DNA from: Mesostigma viride
Lineage: Eukaryota; Streptophyta; Mesostigmatophyceae; Mesostigmatales; Mesostigmataceae
Assembly: GCA_009746045.1 (NCBI GenBank)
Contig: RPFO01000189.1
Location: forward strand, 1-62,000
Length of the DNA: 62,000 bases
Direction of reading: 5' to 3'
The translations under genes and the position numbers were made by a program. A model generated the notes under the pieces. That model was not told where the DNA came from and ran no database searches. It worked only from the letters and a program-made list of their open reading frames with translations. This document shows positions 13,444 to 24,550 of the stretch, one piece after another; positions within the stretch are counted from its first letter, which is position 1, and each line of letters begins with the position of its first letter.

Positions 13444-16400
13444 GCCAAGGGCAGAAAGACATTTGTCAGGGGGCTGGCGGCGCATGCGGCAATGGCAGTG
13501 GCAACAGCCAGTCGGCACCGTGGCCATTGTGTGGCAACTTCCAATGTACGAGCCTACGGGCGTTACTGCTGCAGGCCATAAGGTAGATTGCCAACCAGAG
13601 TGGACAGGTTATGTTTTAAAACAGTGAGCTGTCATGCAGAGGCGACCGAAGCTGCTCACTGTCATGAAACAAGACCGCCACGTCCAATGGACTAAGATAC
13701 AAAACTGGGTGGGGTGCCTAATGCTACAAACGAGCCGGGCGGCGCTGCTGTGTGTGCCAGCACTACCCACCATAGAAGTGGCTATCTGCTCATCAACAGG
13801 TGGCTCCTCCCTCAGCAAAACATAGAGCAACAGCCATCAAAAGGAGTGCAAGAAGTTGGCATGAGTCATTAGACCAGACCTCGCCCATAATGTATGCTAA
13901 ATTAACTTGGCAAGTAGTATCAAAATAACAGCATTGTATGGTATCCATAATGTGTGCTACCATAACTCGGCATATTTAAGTACAAGAATGATATATTACA
14001 CGTAGTGCCACCACCATCAATGCATAAACCTACCACCCATTATTCGCATCGCTCGCCCCTGCCCCCCCCTGCCCCTGCTTGGTCGTGAGTGCGCCACTAG
14101 CAGTTCTCCACTAGCGCTGCCTTAGCAGCTGCCTCGCGCGAAACCCCCCAGCGCTGCTCCACGAGCGCTAGGCTGCCTAGGAACAAGGCCACCGCCACGC
14201 GTGCACCCACGGCCCAACCGCTGCACCCACCCGTGATGCTCCGCTAGTGCTGGGCACAAGGCCACCGCCACGCAGGCACCCACGAGCGCAGCACCCACTA
14301 GCACGACTGCTCTGCCGCAGCAGTAAACGGTGCACGCAGTCTACCACGTTACTCACTAGCGTTGCTCCACCGCATCCACCGACAGGCTGCTGACGCCGCC
14401 ACGAAACGGGCTGACGAGCTCCTTGTCAGCACTCGGCGCCATATTTTGCAAACTGCAAGACGCACAAAGGAAATCCGCCATAGCACGTCGTGCATAATGC
14501 ATGATGACATCAATTATGCCGTGTCATGCGTCGTGCGTGCATGACACAAGCCTCTATTATGCAGTGATGTCGACGTGGGATAGGGCGTGCCAGGTGCGCG
14601 AGCATGTGGATCTCATCCACCGTGGTACTGCTGTAGGATTCCGCATGGGAGGTGCGCACGCATGCCAATGTGCTTGCTGTAGAAGATATTTGGCGAGCAT
14701 ACATCGAGTGTGGATCGCTAAACCAGAGTTTGGAGAAGCTGGAAGTTACTAATAGGATAAGGTGCGAAATAGCCTTATCCCTTGTACAAAAGAACCGTTA
14801 GGCGAGCGTCGAATGGAGTCAACGTGAACAACACCTATGAAAATCGAACGAGCGCTACTACGGAGCCAGCAACGGTTAAGCAGAGCAGTCATGTCTAGCT
14901 TTTGAAGGAAATGAGACGAGGCCAAGCAGGTGGCAGAACTATGCCCGGCAGGGCATGCTTACCGTGAAGAATTCACGAGCTGAGTCAAGTGGCATGCAGC
15001 CCCTTCCCAGCCCAGCTCCCTGGACAGAAAGCTGGCCATAATGCTCTTCTTGGACCTCCTAGTAGGAGGAATCGCCATCATTTGGTATATGTCGACAGTT
15101 ATTGCGGCTCTACAACAGTGCAATTTCTTCGCTACAGAAGACGGAGAAAACGAAATATCTTGGTGTGCTCGAACTCGGACTATGGCCGAATTTGGCGTGC
15201 TGAAAATCAACATAAAATTTTCATAATGCTATAGAACTTCAACTCTCTTTTCATTTCACAAATTTTGGGAGGTGAGAGGTCTCACCAGCGAAAATTGTGT
15301 AGACTCGTGAAACTTGCCACTTAGTGACTTGACCACGCACGCAATCCAAGAAGAAAACCATGCCGAGTTGGCATGCAAATGCCACGTACGTTGTTGGCCT
15401 CTGGTTGTTACCCACAGACCTTCTTTCTATTTGTTGTTACTAAAATTTTATGTACTATTAACATTTCGTGACCTGTGGAGTTGTGGTAGACTCGCTTCCG
15501 TTCACTCTCGTTGGGCCTTCAGCGGAACAGTGGAGCGGAACAGTGGATCCCGACTCCCGAGCTCACAGCTCGAGCTCTAGATTTTGCCTCCCGCAAAAGT
15601 CGAGCAAAGGCACCAATTATTCACAGGTTGGCCCTGGCGGACCAGACTGTGGCTCCACCATTAATAATAACCCTGTCGGACAACCGGCGCGGGAATAAAC
15701 TCAACTCTACTCAACGGTTGACCCTTCATGAAAGTCTACTTGGTGACGTACGTAGGTCGTAGGCACCCAGTTGACTTGTGATACTTTTCTAATTATGGTA
15801 GTTGCTGTGGCCGCGGTCTCATGGCGTCTTGTTGCTAAGGACAGCTGCACGCGAACAAAGGCAGCAGTGCAACAGATGTGTCACGATTGCGTTATCGACG
15901 CGACAACGCCTTCCACCAACTGATTGGGCCGTGAATCACGACGTTCTGCGGCCATGTACAGCGAGGTGTTGCTGGCGCACCTGGCCGTGGTGTACGTGCA
16001 AGCTGTAGTAGGTGCGCTAGTCTAATGGACAGCGCAACATTTACCTGCGATACTTCGAAAAAGAATCGCCACGGGACTATTTTCTTAAGACGGGCGTTTT
16101 TATGTACTTAGGGGCACGCGTCACTGCACAATTCAACTTCAACTCCAAAGGTTTGCTCCCTTCGCCTGCGTGATTGTCGCTGCCACCTGCCACCTGCCAC
16201 CTCGTGCACTCATGCACTCATGCACTCATGCACTCATGCACTAATGCACTCATGCACTCATGCACTCATGCACTCATGCACTCATGCTCTCATGCACTCA
16301 TGCACTCAAATGAGGTCACCCTCGTGGAACGTAGGCATCGGGCTTTACTTAGCAGGGTCAACATTTTTTTTGCATGGCATGACTTCAAGGTGCAGTTTAT

Positions 16401-17983
16401 GGCATATTAATAGCATACACGTGCCTTTATCAATTTGTGGCGGGTGATCAAGAACTGTGACACAAAGGTGGTGTCTAAAAATGCAGGATTTTCCATGAAG
16501 AATCGTAGCGCGCCGGGTAGTGCAAGGTGCAGATTATGAAATGCTGAGTCTTTCCCCCTGTTTTTATGCCTGCATTGTCACGATTTCGTTTATTGCTATA
16601 ATCGGCCTCGACGATGGTGCCTGAGGCGCCGGCGGCCGGCCCCCATCTGCATGTGCGCTCAGTCGACGTCTTGGTCCCGGATTTTGCGCTTCGTGACCTA
16701 GGCGTATCATTCAAGGGTTGGCCTTTGACATGCATATGGCCTCCCTGCCTTTCACCTCTGTGCGTCCGCGGGATGTGGGTACAGAGGATGCAAAGGGCAA
16801 GTAAACCAGTAAAATCCTCCTCGTCCCGTATGGCCGTGTCGAATGTAAGCCACATACTGTGAGACCGGAGCTGCCACAAGGATCACATACGGTAAACATC
16901 GCATCTCAGTTGACATGCATGACAAGTAAGCCTTGGTGGCTAATGTTGCGTTTCTCCAACATGCAGGTGTGTGGCAGGCTATCGTGGGTCACCATTGCAT
17001 CCGAAAACTCGCGTGTTTCTTTATTGCATCAGCCATAAGCCCATGACATTGGGCATGCCGTTGTGCCCTGCCGGCTGCCGCATAGGTTCTGCATGCCATG
17101 GTGTGATGTTATGATGGCATTTGCTCTTGCTATGGCTTGACAATATGGCCTCTCTGCTTCTATTATGACTAGTGCTCTTACAGTGGCCTGTGCCCTGATT
17201 TTGGCTAGTGCTCTTGCTATGGCGGATGGCCTCTGCTTCTACAGTATGGCATCTGCCCTGCATGCAAGTGGCACGCCTCCTGCTGAATGCTCGTCGCAAG
17301 TCTGCAGCTGGGCCGCTAGGTCATGGCGGTAGTTTTTTACTTAGGCTTCAATATACGCCTTCGATGTGAGAGAGTGGTGACCTTTCTCTTTCTGGCTACG
17401 CTACCTACAAGAAACCGACCTTAGAGAGGTTTTGGGAGGTTTCCTGCATGGAATGAAAGGCATCTCTTCTGCAATATGCGGCTCGTGCACCCCACCGTCC
17501 ATGCTAATGCTTGACATAGCTCGTTGGTTTGAAAGTATATGCCATGTTTGGATGCATGGACTTCACGCAGACTGCGATGATAAATTCATTAAAAATAAAA
17601 TATTCAATGATTGGATACATTGAATAACAGAGGTGGACTTTGAGATATGGGTTTCGCTGTTTATATAAAAAGCTCAGGTTGGGGGGATCGTGGCGAAGTG
17701 AGGGAGTGAGGTTAAAAAAATGACAGGCGGCAGTTAAAGCTGAAAACTTATTGTTAGTCACATCCTCCTTTCATTGCTCACGTGACGCAGTGACGTGTAA
17801 ATCAGGCCAGTTGCAAATCCTCCTTTGTGATGCAATCTGCTAGACTTGGAGGCTGCGCTCCAATGCATTTGACTGTGCACCTAAAGGCCTTCTCCTACAT
17901 CAGGCTGCTGTGCACATATGGTGATATTCTGCTGTGTCATGCATGTGGTTGTTCCTGTAAACATCAGCCTGCTGTGTCATATT
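13444..17983. other. No gene recognised
   Basis: Only short ORFs without recognisable domains. Visible structure is limited to a GC-rich segment around 14040-14330 with an imperfect internal duplication (two copies of CAAGGCCACCGCCACGC about 77 bp apart), the 8-bp array at 16204-16309, and a degenerate CACGTGAC-type hairpin near 17778-17800 that resembles the LINE 3' hairpin at 18430. The promoter and first exons of the minus-strand CSA-like gene may lie here but could not be identified. Confidence 0.5.
16204..16309. repeat. 8-bp microsatellite (CACTCATG)n, about 13 copies
   Basis: Tandem CACTCATG units with two single-base variants (CACTAATG, CTCTCATG). The reading frame through it is an artefact of the repeat. 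Confidence 0.95.
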
Positions 17984-18142
17984 AGTTAATTAATTAATTA
18001 ATTACACGTGTGCTCCTGTTGGGGTGTCACGGAGTATTCACCCCAATATGGATGGATCACTCGTGCTACCAATTCATTAATTAAACTCGTGCTCCCAATT
18101 AACTAATTAAACTCGTGCTCCCGTTGGGGAGTCACGGAGCAT
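17984..18142 (-). mobile_element. Stacked LINE 3'-end stubs, minus strand
   Basis: Two copies of the 3'-terminal hairpin (18007-18031 and 18114-18136; stems CGTG/CACG around a GTTG core read on plus, CAAC on minus). Each is followed on the minus strand by TTAATTAA-type tail repeats. They look like extremely 5'-truncated LINE insertions, or one insertion with a duplicated tail. No coding sequence remains. Confidence 0.6.
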
Positions 18143-20513
18143 ATGATGGATCGGCTCCCTAGCTCCCTCTGCAAGGATGACATCCGAGCAGTAATGGAGG
18201 AGCACGTGACCTGGCCGTTGGCCGAGACTGACCTCGCTGAACACGACGCTCAACACGGTGGAGGCCCGGGTCTCCAATGTGGAAACCAAGGTCGTCCACA
18301 AGCTCGACAACCTCAGTTCACGGCGTTGCACACCGCGGCGCAGGCATCCGAGACACACGCTGCACTTGTCTCTCGCCTAAACCAGGTGGAGGGCAGTGCG
18401 GCGTGCTCATTAATTCATTAATAAATAGACACGTGACTGCGTCACGTGAGCATAAGTCCTCAGTGGGAGGGGAACATGGGATGGAATGGATTAATTAATT
18501 AATTAAATGGGATGGAATGGATGGTATACTAGCTATCTAGGTCCTAGTTACAGGGGTGTGGGCACCGCGGCCCGAATCGCTATGAATGCCATACTTGGTC
18601 ACACGCGGAGCCCCCGCAGGCTTTGGGGTGGTCTCCTTCATCACTACTTGCCATCTATCCTTGCGCACCATCTGCCTCCGGCCATATTACAGACAAACCA
18701 GGAGGCTGCCCGGGGGTGAGCCCGTCACGTCTAGTGTAGCACATGTCCATGCCGAGTCTATCACGAAATGTCCACGGGTGGCGGCCCTGCCGCGCGCGGC
18801 CGGGGGCACGCCAGGTTAGGACATATCGCCCAGGCTGGGCAGGCTTGGCGCCAGCTAGTCTATCTGAGGTATCTACCTGATCTGTGCGGGCCAGGTGCCC
18901 GGCTAGGCCCAGGCGCCTGTGCCTAATAGTGTGGGAAACATAGGGCAAATCAGCGTACAAATCCTCATTACTAATGTGCAAACCAAAGGGGATGTTAAGG
19001 GCCTGGCGCAGCATCTTGGTGACGGCGCCGTCGAGTCGTTGCTCCAGCTCCTGCGTCAGTGCCCACGTCTCGGCGCCGTAGGTCAGGATCGTCAGAATGA
19101 CGACCTTGAAGAGGTCACGCTTGACGATCCGGGGTAGGGCGGGGTCGCTCCACCAGCGGCGGTGGTCATGGAGGTGCGCCCACGCCATGCCGATCCGTGT
19201 CGTCATGTCGTCCTCGCAGTCGGGAAGCCAACTGCCGAGCAGCTTGAAGCGGCCTGAAGGAGGGTAGTTGACCTCGGCATCGTCTAAGAGGCGGAGTGTG
19301 GGTGGGGGCCCTGCCATGCCGAGGGCCAGCAGGGCCTCCGTTTTGGGGCTGATTTCTAGACCAACTGCCCGAGCCTCGAGCGCCAGGCAGTCCAGCCAAA
19401 GTTGGGCAGACTCCGGCTTCTCGATGAAGAAGCTTGAAGCCATCACCGCCCACACCGATGCCCTGGCCTCACAGGTCCCAAAGATAGCGGAGCAGACGGC
19501 CACCATCGCATCCCAGCCACCCCGGCTGGATGCTGGTGACCTCCCACCCCTCTGCTATGCGGACCTGCTGCGGACAGCGACCGCCTCCACCACCGACGCC
19601 ATCGCTACGAAACTCCAGGAGCTTGAAGACCTTCGCCAGGCACAACAACGGGAGGTCACCGACCGCGCCCGCCGCGACTGCCGGGTGGTGCTGCGTCGTT
19701 TCCCCCAGAAGCCAGGTGAGACGTCAACCTCCCTTGCCGACGAGCTTAAGGACCAGCTCCTTACCCTCATGGGCCTGGTAGGTGAGGTAGAATTACTGCG
19801 TGGGTGCCACTCACGGGATAAGGCGGCTCCCCCACCAGTCCTGCTCACCTTCCCCTCCCGTGAGGACAAGCAGCGGTTCCTCTCCCGTCGCAAGCGGTTG
19901 CACGACCTCACCTGGACGCTGGACGACGACCTGACCCCCGCTCAGCAGCACTGCAGCGATGCGACCTGTGGCCGGAATACCTCCGCCACAAGCAGGACCC
20001 CATGCAGAAGCCCAAGGTGTACTGGAGGGGCGGGGACCTGATGATCAACCACAAGATGTACGTACGTGGACGCCCCCAGCGGGCTAGAATAGCTTGCATG
20101 ATAGCCCTAGCTTGTATCCATTGGTAGTCACTGCCGCTATGGCAGTCATGCTTAGAATGTTTGCCTAGCTGTGCCAACATACCTAGTCACGTGCACCGCT
20201 CACGCACGGTACACAACCAGCCATAGCCTTAGCTTAGTCCTTGTTACAGCCATGCTACGTCCTGGCTATGATCAGATTACTTGCCCACGCTCCTTGTTAT
20301 GCCTTGCTCACATGGGTCTTATTGCACCCACAGATTGCCGGATCGTTTACACACGTACAGTTTAGTGTGTCCGAGTGCAGCTGTGGCATGCCTTTGGCAT
20401 GAAGGAGAATTGGGGTCTCTGCCGGCCTTTCGATCCTGTTGTGCACACACAGGGATTAAAAGCACTTCGGTGCTCCGTGACTCCCCAACGGGACCACGTG
20501 TTTAATTACTGAT
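18143..20513 (+). mobile_element. ORF1-only LINE, copy 1 (split by a minus-strand LINE)
   Basis: Left part 18143-18412 encodes a coiled-coil-like segment in shifted frames (LNTTLNTVEARVSNVETK). Right part about 19436-20120 encodes the rest of an L1-ORF1-type protein: heptad-rich stretch, then an RRM-like Transposase_22 core (CRVVLRRFPQKPGETSTSLA, PVLLTFPSREDKQRF) and the C-terminal motif WTLDDDLTPAQQ. A frameshift near 19955 separates the last motif (LWPEYL, VYWRG). There is no ORF2: the ORF is followed by a 3' UTR of about 390 bp, the terminal hairpin at 20476-20498, TTTAATTA and a (TGGA)n array. The minus-strand LINE at 18413-19435 interrupts it; no target-site duplication is visible at that junction. 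Confidence 0.72.
18413..19435 (-). pseudogene. LINE ORF2 fragment: C-terminal reverse transcriptase region
   Basis: 5'-truncated non-LTR retrotransposon on the minus strand. The open frame runs from the insertion junction down to about 18655. It starts downstream of the RT catalytic core, in the GLEISPKTEALL region, and continues through FKLLGSWLPD, the thumb-like MAWAHLHDHRRWW, VVILTILTYGAETWALTQEL and RRLGLAGHLARTDQVDTSDR, which are typical of the C-terminal half of CR1/RTE/L1-like ORF2 proteins. The YxDD motif is absent, so it cannot be active. The 3' UTR carries a perfect hairpin CACGTGAC-TGC-GTCACGTG (18430-18448) and a TTAA-type tail at the left end. Confidence 0.85.
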
Positions 20514-20514
20514 A

Positions 20515-20697
20515 TGATGGATGGATGGATGGATGGATGGATGGATGGATGGATGGATGGATGGATGGATGGATGGATGGATGGATGGATGGATGGATGG
20601 ATGGATGGATGGATGGATGGATGGATGGATGGATGGATGGATGGATGGATGGATGGATGGATGGATGCAGGATGGATGGATGGATGGATGGATGAAT
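20515..20697. repeat. (TGGA)n microsatellite, about 45 copies
   Basis: Pure ATGG/GGAT tetranucleotide array with one interruption (ATGCAGG near 20666). It follows directly on the 3' tail of the ORF1-only LINE copy 1. All frames are open (Met-Asp-Gly-Trp or Ile-His-Pro-Ser periodic peptides), which has no coding meaning. Confidence 0.98.
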
Positions 20698-20859
20698 ATA
20701 TTCCACGCTCAGCCACGAGCCACGAGGTAGCCATGGCTGACGGCGGAGCTCATAACTTTCACGTTTGAGCACCGAATTTAGCCGTGAATATCACTATCTC
20801 TTCGTCTTTCTACTAAGACGCACATGCTGATATGATTTTCCGAATCTAAAACGCAATAT

Positions 20860-22619
20860 ATGACGAGCAAACGCCTGTCGACGCAACGCAGTTTGGCGGA
20901 TGCGCTCGCCCATGAAAATGCGGCAGCTGCGGCTGCAGCTTTGCCAGCTCCGGCAGGCAGCGGTGACACTAGTCGTGCACTGGTGGTCGCCCAGCAACCT
21001 CCCGGGCTCAATGCCTCGCCATCGGCATCGCCTGACCCTAAACGCGCCCGCTCCGCCGACAAAACAGGAGGGTCTTCACGCCCCTCGGAACCGCGCTGTC
21101 GGCTCCAACCTTTCCAGGTCGATGATCACGACTGGACCAACATGTCTCCGTCCGATGGCTCTGCACTGCATCTTCTACAGGACTACGCCTCGCTTTACGA
21201 CCTGTTGTGCCTCCATCTCCACGACACCGGACGCCTCCTCTGCACCGATGGAAGCCGCTGGCACAACGTCAGCATGGTTTTCGGCTCCCCCCGCCCCTGC
21301 CTCCAGCACGCCATCCTCAACTCCCTTCTCCAGCGCTCTGACGGCGAGATCTGGGCTCCATCCATCTCCGCCCCCACCCTCAGTTCCATCCTCATGGAAG
21401 CCTTTCAGCAGCACGTGACCCCCCTTGCTGCTGACGTCGCAGCAATGGGTGGCCCGCTGGCTGCTGAACTTCCTCACCTCACCGCCACCTCCACTGCCAT
21501 TTCCGCCTCCACTGCCGACATCAAAGCCCAGCTCCTCGACCTCGACCAACGCCTTCAAGCCACCGCCACCGCCCTTGAGAGCTTGCATGCATGACACCGC
21601 CGGCCTCACCGTCCAGCCGGCGCCTGCTGGCCCGGCCGGCCGGCGATGCTCCCTCCGCCTGGGCGGACTTGCAGCACACCACCTCCACCACCTCCACCAT
21701 CTCGGCACAACTCAAGCAACAAGCCCCCGACCTTCGCGAGGAAGCCGACATCGCCCGGCGCAGCCACAATGTCATCGTCAAGCACTTCGACCAGCCGGCA
21801 GGTAAGACCTCCACGAGCCTTCTTGAGGCATTTAAGCGCGACATTTTTGCCCCCATGCTACTCACTGGTGAGCTGGACATGTCGGCTGTCCGCCTCCCCC
21901 GCGCGCGGGGGAAGGCTGGCCCGGCACCCGTGCTCCTCACCTACATGTACATTAGGTACGTACATGGCGGACAAGCTGGCGTTCCTTAAATGCCGCAAGA
22001 AGCTCTCGGAGACTCGCTTCACGCTGGACGACGACTTGACCCTGGCCCAGCAACAGCGGCGACGCGAGCTATGGCCGACCTACCTTCAGCTCCGGCAGAG
22101 CGCAGGGGGGAAGCCGGTATACTGGAGGGGGGCGGTCATCCACGTTGACCACAAGCCCTGGCAGCCCCCTCCTGCCACCTCAGACTAGGGAATCCATACC
22201 AGTAGTGTAGATTAGTCAGGCTTAGCCTAGCATGTGGCCCACGCGCATGTCCGCCCATAATGGCCCCCATGGATGTTGCCTTCAGAATTTAGCCAAGCCA
22301 TGCCTATAATGGGACCCCCATGGATGTTGCATTAAGAATTTAGCCATGCTATGCCTATGCAGAGAGATGCTCTCTGTTGAAAAGCCATGCCCTAGCCCTT
22401 GTATAGCCATGATGATCTTCCTCCCCCGTGCCGGGATCCCCTAAGTTGGGTTGAACCCGAGACAGCATGGTGGTGCCGGTGCCCTTGAGGCACCTAGAGC
22501 AAGTGTTGCTTACATTCCACTCTTGCAGGAAGTAGCCCAGAATGTATTAAAAGCCATATGCCCCTTTTCCGGGATATGTGCTACATATACTCCCAACGGA
22601 GTTATGTTTCTAATTAATT
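20860..22619 (+). mobile_element. ORF1-only LINE, copy 2
   Basis: ORF1 opens at 20860 (MTSKRLSTQRSLADALAHEN) and reads 244 codons to 21594: low-complexity N-terminus, helical middle (SILMEAFQQHVTPLAADVAA), coiled-coil-like end (LDLDQRLQATATALESL). It then shifts frame; a TGCATGCA duplication at 21586-21593 may be the cause. The middle segment carries ADLQHTTSTTSTISAQLKQQ and NVIVKHFDQPAGKTSTSLLE. After a short insertion near 21950 the frame returns for YMADKLAFLKCRKKL, FTLDDDLTLAQQ and KPVYWRG, stop at 22188. The core corresponds to the RRM-like Transposase_22 domain of L1 ORF1 proteins (RNA chaperone of the LINE particle). It is followed by a 395-bp 3' UTR, hairpin 22583-22607, TAATTAATTA and (TGGA)n, with no ORF2. 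Confidence 0.75.
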
Positions 22620-22885
22620 AATGGATGGATGGATGGATGGATGGATGGATGGATGGATGGATGGATGGATGGATGGATGGATGGATGGATGGATGGATGG
22701 ATGGATGGATGGATGGATGGATGGATGGATGGATGGATGGATGGATGGATGGATGGATGGATGGATGGATGGATGGATGGATGGATGGATGGATGGATGG
22801 ATGGATGGATGGATGGATGGATGGATGGATGGATGGATGGATGGATGGATGGATGGATGGATGGATGGATGGATGGATGGATGGG
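22620..22885. repeat. (TGGA)n microsatellite, about 66 copies
   Basis: Uninterrupted tetranucleotide array directly abutting the TTAATTAA tail of ORF1-only LINE copy 2. About 240 bp of unassigned sequence separates it from the next array. Confidence 0.98.
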
Positions 22886-23122
22886 TACACGCAATCCTAC
22901 CAGTCTAATCTATCTACAAAAGCAATCCTACTCTATATCTATGGTGCCCTCGACCCTAGTGGTCTTGTCTAGCATGCTTCCCACTTGTGCAAACACGCAG
23001 CTTACCCACTGGAGGGGGGTCATTGTCCTCTATGACCTGTGCCCACTTGGCCTTGTCCTTCATCTTTTTCCAAATCATGGAGAGTCCTACTAGGCCCCCC
23101 ATATCCTATGTACATGGGGCCT

Positions 23123-23347
23123 CCCATGGATGGATGGATGGGCGGACGGGCGGACGGACGGACGGACGGACGGACGGACGGACGGACGGACGGACGGACG
23201 GACGGACGGACGGACGGACGGACGGACGGACGGACGGACGGACGGACGGACGGACGGACGGACGGACGGACGGACGGACGGACGGACGGACGGACGGACG
23301 GACGGACGGACGGACGGACGGATGGATGGGTGAATGGATGGATGGAT
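23123..23347. repeat. (GGAC)n microsatellite with GGAT flanks
   Basis: About 45 pure GGAC units, bordered on both sides by a few GGAT units (CATGGATGGATGGATGGG on the left, GATGGATGGGTGAATGGATG on the right). The array looks like a GGAT repeat whose interior changed T to C and was then expanded. Confidence 0.97.
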
Positions 23348-24385
23348 AGATGAACAATCTTACCGGTCTATTGTATCTATCTAATGCCTAAACTAACAAA
23401 CCAACTTTGTCATATGGTCTTTAGATGTTAGACAAGGGATGCACGCCCTGGCGTGTAGGCAAACGTGTGCATGGCTGCAGCCCCACGTACGTAGTTGACT
23501 AGCTTGACATGGCAGCACAAACAGCAGAGGCCTCAACAAGGCAACATCCCAACTCACTTTCCACACGGGGCAGCTGAAGGTAATGAAGTAGCGACATAGC
23601 ATATTCTCCTGCGGTGCGTTGAATGAACTTATTTCCCCTAAGCCTTATCATTGGCGGTGTCACTTAGACTTCACCTTTATTGGCCAGCTTCCTGAAAACT
23701 GAATTCAAATAGTGAATAGTCTTAAGCCCAGACCGTATCTTGTGATTGCTGCAAGCGCTGTGGCCGCTGAAGCCACGCCATCGACCAATGGATGATTGTA
23801 TTGCCAGCATACCAACCCTACAAATGAGAAGAAAGTACTCCTACGCATAAACCAGCTACGGTGTGCCATTAAAGGCATGGCATACATCACGTCACAAAAC
23901 TCCATCACAACGCGCAGCCACGTTGACTCTAAATGATTCGTGACATCTTGTCCCTCGGCTCGCTTGCTGCAATAGACCCCAGACTAGTGTGTTGCCACAC
24001 AGGGGCATGCAGTCCTTTATGGGACATGTCACCCTAAAACCGATGCATTTCACAAGGAGCCTGAAACGAAAGCAGACCAAGCTGAACGTACAAGAAAACA
24101 GTCTACCACCATATTATCAAACCTCTGGCCGCCCTGCCCGAACGGCACTTGCTGAACCCTTGCCTAGAACCAGAGATGCGCCGTCAGCGTAGCCCAAGGC
24201 ACCATGAGAGTCGGAGTAACTTGTCACCGTAGCGTACACTTCCCAGTTCCCCACACATCAACGAACATGGCCCCCATCCACTGGGCAGGAGCGGGCGGTT
24301 CCTCGCAGGACATTTGGGTTGCGCAGCTTCCCCGCACGAGGTGGTGTGGACGATGTTGACCATGAGATCACGTAAGAGGAGAATG
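23348..24385. other. No gene recognised
   Basis: Short ORFs on both strands without recognisable motifs, and no repeats of note. It could hold the 3' UTR of the minus-strand gene at 24551-25704. Confidence 0.5.
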
Positions 24386-24550
24386 GCCCCTCACAACACA
24401 TCCCCCCTCATAACACATGCCCCCTCACAACACATGCCCCCTCATAACACATGCCCCCTCAGGACGTGGCATGGATTACAACACATGCCCCCTCAGGACG
24501 CATGCCCTCTCAGGACGCATGCCCCCTCACAACACATGAAGCATGCGCCC
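24386..24550. repeat. 16-17-bp imperfect tandem repeat, about 9 copies
   Basis: Imperfect units of the type CCCCTCACAACACATGC, with variants ending AGGACGCATGC. The array ends at the stop codon of the minus-strand gene at 24551, so it would form the start of that gene's 3' UTR. The last units share TCAGGACGC with the terminal codons, suggesting that the array grew from the end of the coding exon. Confidence 0.85.

Noticed and set aside
12788-13627. Overlapping 240-280-codon frames on both strands
   Set aside because: Created by the 46-bp array; only the minus-strand WD40 exon at 12928-13019 has homology support.
15468-15762. Frame with ALDFASRKSRAKAPIIHRLA
   Set aside because: No recognisable family, no splice or start support.
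20514-23357. Met-Asp-Gly-Trp, Ile-His-Pro-Ser and Arg-Thr-Asp-Gly repeat peptides
   Set aside because: Translations of tetranucleotide microsatellites.
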